A DNA stretch of 16,539 nucleotides from JAISGQ01 sp045604965 (lineage in GTDB: Bacteria > Bacillota > Clostridia > Oscillospirales > Acutalibacteraceae). Below are positions 12,008 to 16,539 of this stretch, one piece after another. The position numbers were made by a program, and so were the translations under genes. The stretch is taken from positions 1 through 16,539 of the forward strand of contig JAZUPB010000020.1 in assembly GCA_045604965.1 (NCBI GenBank), given 5' to 3'. Numbering within the stretch: the stretch's first letter is position 1; each line of letters begins with the position of its first letter. The notes under the pieces were generated by a model, which was not told the origin of the DNA, did no database searches, and saw only the letters and a list, made by a program, of their open reading frames with translations.

Positions 12008-13786
12008 ATGGCAGAAACAATTCAGGGACTTAAAAGAACAAAATACTGCGGCGAGTACCGCAGTGCAGATATAGACAAGGTAGTTACCTGCTACGGCTGG
12101 GTACAGAAGCAGCGCGACAAAGGTTCTCTTATATTTATAGACCTTCGCGACAGAACAGGTGTTGTACAGCTTGTTTTCGATGAAACCACCGACAGAGAGG
12201 TCTTTGAGAAGGCTGCATCCTGCCGCAGTGAGTATGTTCTTGCTGCAGTGGGCAAGGTTCGTGAGCGTTCCAGCAAGAACCCCGAAATCCCCACAGGCGA
12301 TATTGAAATAGAGGTAACAGAGCTCAGAATTCTTAACAAGGCTCAGACACCTCCCTTTGAGATCGTTGACGGCTGCAAGACCGCAGAGGATATAAGACTT
12401 AAGAACAGATATCTTGACCTGCGCAGACCCGAGCTGAGAGACAAGATCATTCTCCGCCATCACTTGATGCAGGAAACAAGAGCATATATGTCAAAGAACG
12501 GTTTCCTTGAGTTTGAGACTCCTATGATGATAAAGTCCACTCCCGAGGGAGCAAGAGACTATATCGTTCCCAGCCGTGTACATAAGGGCAATTTCTACGC
12601 ACTTCCCCAGTCTCCCCAGATGTACAAGCAGCTCCTTATGGTCGCAGGTATGGACAGATATTTCCAGCTGGCTCGTTGCTTCCGAGATGAGGACCTGAGA
12701 GCTGACAGACAGCCCGAATTTACACAGCTCGACCTTGAAATGAGTTTTGTAGAGGTTGAGGATGTCCTCAAGATCGGCGAAGGCTACATCAAGCACGTTT
12801 ACAAGAAGGTTCTGGGCAAGAACATCAAGACTCCGTTCCCCAGACTTACCTATGCAGAAGCAATGGAGCGCTTCGGCTCCGATAAGCCCGATACCCGTTT
12901 CGATATGGAGATCGAGAATCTCACCGAGCTTGTTTCCGACGTTGATTTCGTAGTATTTAAGAGTGCTATCGAAAACGGCGGTTCTGTCCGTGCTATCGTT
13001 GCAAAGAAGGCATCTGACACCTACACAAGAAAAGAGATCGACCGCACCATCGAATATGTAAAGGGCATCGGTGCAAAGGGCCTTGCATATATCCGCTGGG
13101 CTGATGAAACACCCAACTGCTCTTTCGCAAAATTCCTTCCCGAAGGTAAACTTGACGAGATCATCGCAAAGCTACGGATGGAAAAGGGCGACGTAGCATT
13201 CTTCGTAGCAGATAAGGACAGAGTGGTTCTTCCCACTCTCGGTGCTCTTCGCCTTGAGGTCGCAAAGAAGCTTGACATTATCCCTTACGATCAAGACAAC
13301 TTCCTCTGGATTGTTGAATTCCCCTTCTTCGAGTACAACGACGAAACAGGCGGCTGGGATGCAATGCACCATCCCTTCACCTCTCCTCTTGACGAGTGTA
13401 TACCCTTCCTTTTCAGCGATCCTGGCAAGGTTCGTGCAAAGGCATATGATATGGTTCTCAACGGAATCGAGCTGTGCAGCGGTTCTATCCGTATCACTGA
13501 TCCTGAGCTTCAGGGCAAGATGTTTGAGGCTCTTGGTATGGACGATGAGAGCGTTGAGCGCAAGTTCGGCTTCCTTATCGAAGCATTCAAGTACGGCGCA
13601 CCTCCTCACGGCGGACTGGGTCTCGGTATCGACAGACTTTGTATGCTGATGACAGGCGCAACATCCCTGCGTGATGTTATTGCGTTCCCCAAGATCAAGG
13701 ATGCATCCGAGCCTATGACTCAGGCTCCCGGCGAGGTAGACGAAGCTCAGCTTCGTGAGCTTGGCATAGCTATAATCGAGGAATAA
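12008..13786 (+). CDS. aspS: Aspartyl-tRNA synthetase (bacterial type)
   Basis: 592 residues, normal length for bacterial AspRS, cytoplasmic. It charges tRNA-Asp with aspartate. Domain order: N-terminal OB-fold anticodon-binding domain (about 12-105; GWVQKQRDKGSLIFIDLRDR is typical), the class II catalytic core split by a GAD insertion (about 290-425), and the C-terminal core. Motif 2 is F225-R226-D227-E228 in CFRDED, with the AspRS-specific RQPEFTQLD downstream. Motif 3 is GLGLGIDR (536-543). QSPQ near 195 is the usual aspartate-pocket segment. Whether it also charges tRNA-Asn cannot be told; no gatCAB or asnS is in the window. AAGGAGA precedes the ATG. Codon use is moderately biased. Confidence 0.97.
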   Translation: MAETIQGLKRTKYCGEYRSADIDKVVTCYGWVQKQRDKGSLIFIDLRDRTGVVQLVFDETTDREVFEKAASCRSEYVLAAVGKVRERSSKNPEIPTGDIEIEVTELRILNKAQTPPFEIVDGCKTAEDIRLKNRYLDLRRPELRDKIILRHHLMQETRAYMSKNGFLEFETPMMIKSTPEGARDYIVPSRVHKGNFYALPQSPQMYKQLLMVAGMDRYFQLARCFRDEDLRADRQPEFTQLDLEMSFVEVEDVLKIGEGYIKHVYKKVLGKNIKTPFPRLTYAEAMERFGSDKPDTRFDMEIENLTELVSDVDFVVFKSAIENGGSVRAIVAKKASDTYTRKEIDRTIEYVKGIGAKGLAYIRWADETPNCSFAKFLPEGKLDEIIAKLRMEKGDVAFFVADKDRVVLPTLGALRLEVAKKLDIIPYDQDNFLWIVEFPFFEYNDETGGWDAMHHPFTSPLDECIPFLFSDPGKVRAKAYDMVLNGIELCSGSIRITDPELQGKMFEALGMDDESVERKFGFLIEAFKYGAPPHGGLGLGIDRLCMLMTGATSLRDVIAFPKIKDASEPMTQAPGEVDEAQLRELGIAIIEE

Positions 13787-13841
13787 AAGAATTAAAAAAG
13801 GTGCCTTCAGAAAAACTTCTGACAAAGGGGAATGAACAGAA

Positions 13842-14552
13842 ATGAAAGCTCTTGCCTCCTTATCTTATAAGCTGATGTTTCTTCTGTTTGCCTTCGTTCC
13901 GGCATGCAGTCTGATAGCTGTTGGTATGGGGTATGAATTTACCCTGAAGAATCCTATGGGATTCAGCATAGCCGCAGCGGCCATATCAACAGTCTGCTCG
14001 CTGATACTGCTGTGTTCAAGATCGACGAAGAGCAAGCTCGACGCCTTTTTGTCGGTGTTTATTGCTCCGCTGTCTGCCGTTACGGGTATAGTTATGCTTA
14101 GAGGAAACTATGTAAACGCTGCCTTGGTGATATTTGCAGTCTGCTTTATATGCACATTTATCGTTCTGTTCAAATATGCAAGACCGATATTCTTAAGGAT
14201 AATAGCTATAATTTTCTCCTGCTTTGCAATGGCGGTGTATGTTATAGGTGTGGCGATAACCGTTTTTCTTGGCGGACTTGCTGTGAATACTGTGGCAAAG
14301 ACTGTGGAGTCGCCGGACGGCAGCTATATAGCAGAGGTAATAGACAGTGATCAGGGCGCATTGGGCGGCGATACCCTGGTTGAGGTTTCAAATGTAAAGG
14401 ATAGAATAGATCTTTACATCGCAGAATTTACAAGACCCTCCGTTCGAGTCTATATGGGCGAATGGGGAGAGGCTGAGAGTATGGAGATTTCCTGGAAGGA
14501 CAACTCCACTGTTGTGATAAACGGCAGGGAATACCTTATAAATGCAAAATAA
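13842..14552 (+). CDS. Membrane protein with a DUF5412-like C-terminal domain
   Basis: 236 residues. Five hydrophobic segments fill the first two thirds: about 8-30, 40-58, 66-86, 91-110 and 117-147. A soluble C-terminal domain follows from about 150, beginning ESPDGSYIAEVIDSD, a pattern seen in DUF5412 and related proteins where an SPDG-type turn opens a beta-rich domain. That domain is probably outside the cell. The function is unknown. AAAGGGG lies 11 bases before the ATG, slightly far. A small hairpin TCAGAA/TTCTGA (13807-13812 with 13817-13822) sits between aspS and this gene, only 55 bases apart, so co-transcription with aspS is possible. Confidence 0.65.
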   Translation: MKALASLSYKLMFLLFAFVPACSLIAVGMGYEFTLKNPMGFSIAAAAISTVCSLILLCSRSTKSKLDAFLSVFIAPLSAVTGIVMLRGNYVNAALVIFAVCFICTFIVLFKYARPIFLRIIAIIFSCFAMAVYVIGVAITVFLGGLAVNTVAKTVESPDGSYIAEVIDSDQGALGGDTLVEVSNVKDRIDLYIAEFTRPSVRVYMGEWGEAESMEISWKDNSTVVINGREYLINAK

Positions 14553-14593
14553 AAAATCCGCACACAGAAGGTACTTTCTGTGTGCGGATTTTT
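14552..14593. terminator. Bidirectional intrinsic terminator
   Basis: AAAAATCCGCACACAGAA (from 14552) pairs with TTCTGTGTGCGGATTTTT (ending 14593) around a short loop, with A and T runs on both sides. It serves the convergent genes at 13842-14552 and 14604-15233. The A-run begins on the last base of the upstream stop codon. Confidence 0.93.
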
Positions 14594-14603
14594 AAGTTAG
14601 CTG

Positions 14604-15233
14604 TCAGTCTTTCAGCATTTTGGTTTCCACAGGAGCGTGGTCGTTTATATTGATGGTGTCCTTGGGAGCTTTTTTTACGATGATGTGTGAATAAATAGCT
14701 GAAATGAGGTTCTGAATTCCGTCCAAAAGAAGAGCTGCGCCGAGAAGTATCCAGAGGGCGTTGCCTTGAACAGAACGGATAAATACAAGAGAACCGCCGA
14801 TAGCGATACAGAGGATTGAAACTGCAAGAACAACCCACCAGGAGCTGATGGAAGCACGTTTTGCGTTGATGGCGGTTTGAAGCTTGAGCAGTCCGTCGAT
14901 AATAAGATAGATGCCTATTATAAATGCGATGAACGAAAGGATCGCGTTATGCATAATAACGATTGTAAGACCGCCGATTATAAATATAACGCCGATTATA
15001 ATATCCATTGTTACATTCTTTTCGCCTTTGTTCTTGGCAAAGTAGGAAATGACTCTGAATGCGCCGTAGGCGATAAGAGCGCCGCCGAAAATAAACGACA
15101 GCAAATTGCCCATCACTGAAGGATCTAATATCAGCATAAGACCGATTGCGATAAATACAACGGAAGCGAGGACATATATCCACTTCGAGCGGCTGAGGCG
15201 TTCAAAATTTATCTTGCTTTTAATATTGCTCAT
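14604..15233 (-). CDS. HdeD-family (DUF308) integral membrane protein
   Basis: 209 residues with six evenly spaced hydrophobic segments, about 19-36, 43-63, 74-93, 98-118, 133-151 and 158-178. Each pair carries the Gly-rich 'IGLMLILDP', 'GGLTIVI', 'IGGSLVFI' turns typical of DUF308 repeats, i.e. a threefold repeat of two-helix hairpins. HdeD protects E. coli against acid at high cell density; in Firmicutes the role is not established. The C-terminal 30 residues are charged and probably cytoplasmic. The ATG is preceded by GGAGG at good spacing. Monocistronic, with its own promoter. Confidence 0.82.
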   Translation of the reverse strand: MSNIKSKINFERLSRSKWIYVLASVVFIAIGLMLILDPSVMGNLLSFIFGGALIAYGAFRVISYFAKNKGEKNVTMDIIIGVIFIIGGLTIVIMHNAILSFIAFIIGIYLIIDGLLKLQTAINAKRASISSWWVVLAVSILCIAIGGSLVFIRSVQGNALWILLGAALLLDGIQNLISAIYSHIIVKKAPKDTININDHAPVETKMLKD

Positions 15234-15264
15234 TGTTTATACCTCCATATACTGAGATACTGAT

Positions 15265-15293
15265 ATTTTACAATAAACAACAGATCAATTCAA
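15265..15293 (-). promoter_or_regulatory. Sigma-A promoter for the HdeD-family gene
   Basis: Minus strand TTGAAT (plus 15288-15293), 17-nt spacer, TAAAAT (plus 15265-15270). The start is predicted about 25 bases before the ATG. Confidence 0.65.
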
Positions 15294-15362
15294 TAAATAT
15301 CATACACACAAAGGGAAATTGTATGAGAGGAATATTTATAAAAGGAAAATAAAAACAATTTC

Positions 15363-15391
15363 TTGACAAAACAAACTCCGTATGATAATAT
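15363..15391 (+). promoter_or_regulatory. Sigma-A promoter of the rplJ-rplL operon
   Basis: Consensus TTGACA (15363-15368), 17-nt spacer, TAATAT (15386-15391) with an extended -10 TGA. This is the strongest promoter in the window. It starts the L10 leader near 15397. Confidence 0.88.
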
Positions 15392-15396
15392 ACTAA

Positions 15397-15481
15397 CGCT
15401 GTCCGAAGACAGCAGGTGACACGTCCTGTGTTAGCAGGGCAAGTCCTAACGGCGTAATGCCGCCTGCCGAGGTGATGCGTT
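15397..15481 (+). promoter_or_regulatory. Ribosomal protein L10 leader RNA
   Basis: CCGAAGACAGCAGGTG (15403-15418) and CCTGCCGAGGTGATGCG (15463-15479) are the conserved flanks of the L10 leader (Rfam L10_leader family). The AGCAGG and CCTGCC strands pair to close the structure, CGGC/GCCG forms an internal hairpin, and AACGC/GCGTT (15395-15399 with 15477-15481) can close the base. In the known class the leader binds the L10-L12 complex and lowers operon expression when stalk proteins are in excess. Confidence 0.88.
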
Positions 15482-15530
15482 TATCATAGCCAAGCGATTT
15501 TGTTTTCGCTTGACAATTAGGATAATTTGC

Positions 15531-15568
15531 GTCCTGTCTTCGTTTGAAGGCAGGGCTTGTATATTTTG
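15531..15568 (+). terminator. Attenuator-like terminator in the rplJ leader
   Basis: GTCCTGTCTTC (15531-15541) pairs with GAAGGCAGGGC (15546-15556) over 11 bp with two G-U wobbles and loop GTTT, followed by TTGTATATTTT. A second stem, CAAGCGA (15491-15497)/TCGCTTG (15506-15512), precedes it. Position between L10 leader and rplJ suggests premature termination coupled to L10 binding. Confidence 0.65.
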
Positions 15569-15612
15569 CCATTCAGACAGCACCCACAAATCTATCGGAG
15601 GTGAAATCTGAA

Positions 15613-16140
15613 ATGCCGAGTAATGCAATTCTCGAACAGAAGAAAGCGTACGTTGCTGAGCTTGCTGACAAGCTCAAGAACTCCACCGCAGGTGTTATCG
15701 TTTCTTATCAGGGAATCAACGTTGCAGACGATACCAAGCTTCGTAAGGAGCTCCGTGAGGCTGGCGTTGAGTACCGTGTTGTAAAGAACACCCTGCTCAA
15801 GCGTGCTGCTGAGATCGCTGAGATCCCCGGCCTTGATGATGTTCTCGAGGGTACCACTGCTATCGCAATGAGCAGCGAGTACACTGACGCTGCAAGAATC
15901 CTTTGCGATTATGCAGATAAGAACAAGAAGTTCGTCGTTAAGAAGGGCTATATGGATGCAAAGGCTATCTCCGTCGAGGAAGTTAAGGTTCTTGCTAAGC
16001 TTCCCAGCAGAGATCAGCTTCTCGCAACTATCGCCGGTACCTGCAACAGCATCATTGCTTCTGTTGCACGTGCTGTACAGGCTGTTGCCGACGCTAAGGG
16101 CGGCGCACCTGCTGAGGCTGAAGCACCCGCTGAGGCTTAA
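15613..16140 (+). CDS. rplJ: 50S ribosomal protein L10 (uL10)
   Basis: 175 residues from ATG 15613, preceded by GGAGGTG. An earlier in-frame ATG at 15544 lies within the attenuator hairpin and is rejected. L10 anchors the L7/L12 stalk on 23S rRNA at the GTPase-associated centre. The N-terminal domain shows LRKELREAGVEYRVVKNTLLKRA (about 41-63), typical of L10. The C-terminal helix (about 140-160, ASVARAVQAVADA) is the L7/L12 dimer-binding part, ending in an Ala/Glu-rich tail. Codons are highly biased. It controls its own operon through the upstream leader. Confidence 0.97.
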   Translation: MPSNAILEQKKAYVAELADKLKNSTAGVIVSYQGINVADDTKLRKELREAGVEYRVVKNTLLKRAAEIAEIPGLDDVLEGTTAIAMSSEYTDAARILCDYADKNKKFVVKKGYMDAKAISVEEVKVLAKLPSRDQLLATIAGTCNSIIASVARAVQAVADAKGGAPAEAEAPAEA

Positions 16141-16183
16141 TCATTTTAAATTTAAACATAACTTATTATGGAGGTAAACTATA

Positions 16184-16539
16184 ATGTCTGAAAAGATTAC
16201 TGCAATTATCGATTCTATCGCAGAAATGACCGTTATCGAGCTTTCCGAGCTTGTTAAGGCTATCGAGGAGAAGTTCAATGTTTCCGCAGCAGCACCCGTT
16301 GCTGTCGCAGCAGCAGGCCCCGTTGCAGCAGCTGCTGAAGAGAAGACCGAGTTCGACGTTGTTCTCGTTAACGACGGCGGCAACAAGATGAACGTTATCA
16401 AGGTTATCCGTGGTATCACCGGTCTTGGCCTTAAGGAGTCCAAGGAGTTCGTTGAAGGCGCTCCCAAGACTGTTAAGGAAGGTCTCTCCAAGGAAGATGC
16501 AGAGGCTCTCGCAGCACAGCTTAAGGAAGCTGGCGCAAC
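16184..16539 (+). CDS. rplL: 50S ribosomal protein L7/L12 (bL12), 3' truncated by the window
   Basis: 118 codons are visible from ATG 16184, with no stop before the window end; the family is about 122-128 residues, so only the last few are missing. The N-terminal dimerisation domain (1-33) is followed by an Ala/Pro-rich hinge (35-52). The C-terminal factor-binding domain begins KTEFDVVL (54-61) and includes the conserved KMNVIKVIRGITGLGLKEAK-like helix-turn (68-87). It forms the mobile stalk that recruits translation factors. GGAGG precedes the ATG; it lies 43 bases after rplJ in the same operon, with strong codon bias. Confidence 0.97.
   Translation, partial: MSEKITAIIDSIAEMTVIELSELVKAIEEKFNVSAAAPVAVAAAGPVAAAAEEKTEFDVVLVNDGGNKMNVIKVIRGITGLGLKESKEFVEGAPKTVKEGLSKEDAEALAAQLKEAGA

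Noticed and set aside
13172..13825. Long minus-strand frame (about 217 codons) over the 3' part of aspS
   Set aside because: It arises from the biased codon use of aspS; the plus strand has all class II synthetase motifs.
15544..15612. 23-codon N-terminal extension of L10
   Set aside because: It lies inside the attenuator hairpin and has no ribosome binding site; ATG 15613 has GGAGGTG and gives the normal L10 N-terminus.

Overview
The window looks like a chromosomal segment of a Gram-positive, anaerobic gut-type Clostridia member, most likely an Oscillospirales/Ruminococcaceae relative. This is inferred from sigma-A type promoters with 17-nt spacers, GGAGG-type ribosome binding sites, an L10-leader-controlled rplJ-rplL operon, a MinD/MgsA pair, a glycerol-type dehydrogenase/DUF1667 trio and DUF3267/PAP2/HdeD membrane proteins. 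I cannot name a species. gap, rplJ and rplL use strongly C-ended, 'highly expressed' codons; the remaining genes do not. No phage, transposase, CRISPR array or defence cassette is visible.

Layout. 1-180: the probable 3' end of a 5S rRNA, a hairpin, tRNA-Asn(GTT) with an encoded CCA, and a strong terminator. 181-546: a gene-free stretch full of nested inverted repeats and tRNA-like debris; this is the best candidate here for something undescribed. 547-4563: a GNAT acetyltransferase gene (minus) divergent from a three-gene flavoenzyme operon (GlpA-like dehydrogenase with a [2Fe-2S] domain, a second FAD/NAD(P) oxidoreductase, DUF1667 protein). 4813-6549: a DUF3267 membrane metalloprotease-like gene (minus) divergent from a PAP2-family membrane phosphatase. 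6715-7725: gap, with its own promoter and terminator. 8048-10428: an unrecognised six-helix membrane protein, then a translationally coupled HAD phosphatase/esterase pair. 10535-11681: a MinD-like protein that has lost both P-loop lysines, followed by methylglyoxal synthase. 12008-13786: aspS behind a long hairpin-rich leader. 13842-15233: two convergent membrane-protein genes sharing a bidirectional terminator. 15363-16539: promoter, L10 leader, attenuator-like hairpin, rplJ, and rplL cut by the window end.

How the genes fit together. The flavoenzyme trio probably oxidises glycerol 3-phosphate to dihydroxyacetone phosphate. GAPDH consumes the isomeric triose phosphate and methylglyoxal synthase drains dihydroxyacetone phosphate. 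These genes therefore meet at the triose-phosphate node, although they sit in separate transcription units. The MinD-like gene next to mgsA recalls the clostridial mre/min/rodA/mgsA neighbourhood. AspRS and the ribosomal stalk proteins belong to translation, and both are preceded by structured leaders.

Main points for a second look: the nested-stem region at 219-374 and the tRNA-end repeat at 417-430; the lysine-less MinD homologue; substitutions at two MgsA catalytic positions; and the aspS leader with a 13-codon ORF containing two Asp codons.
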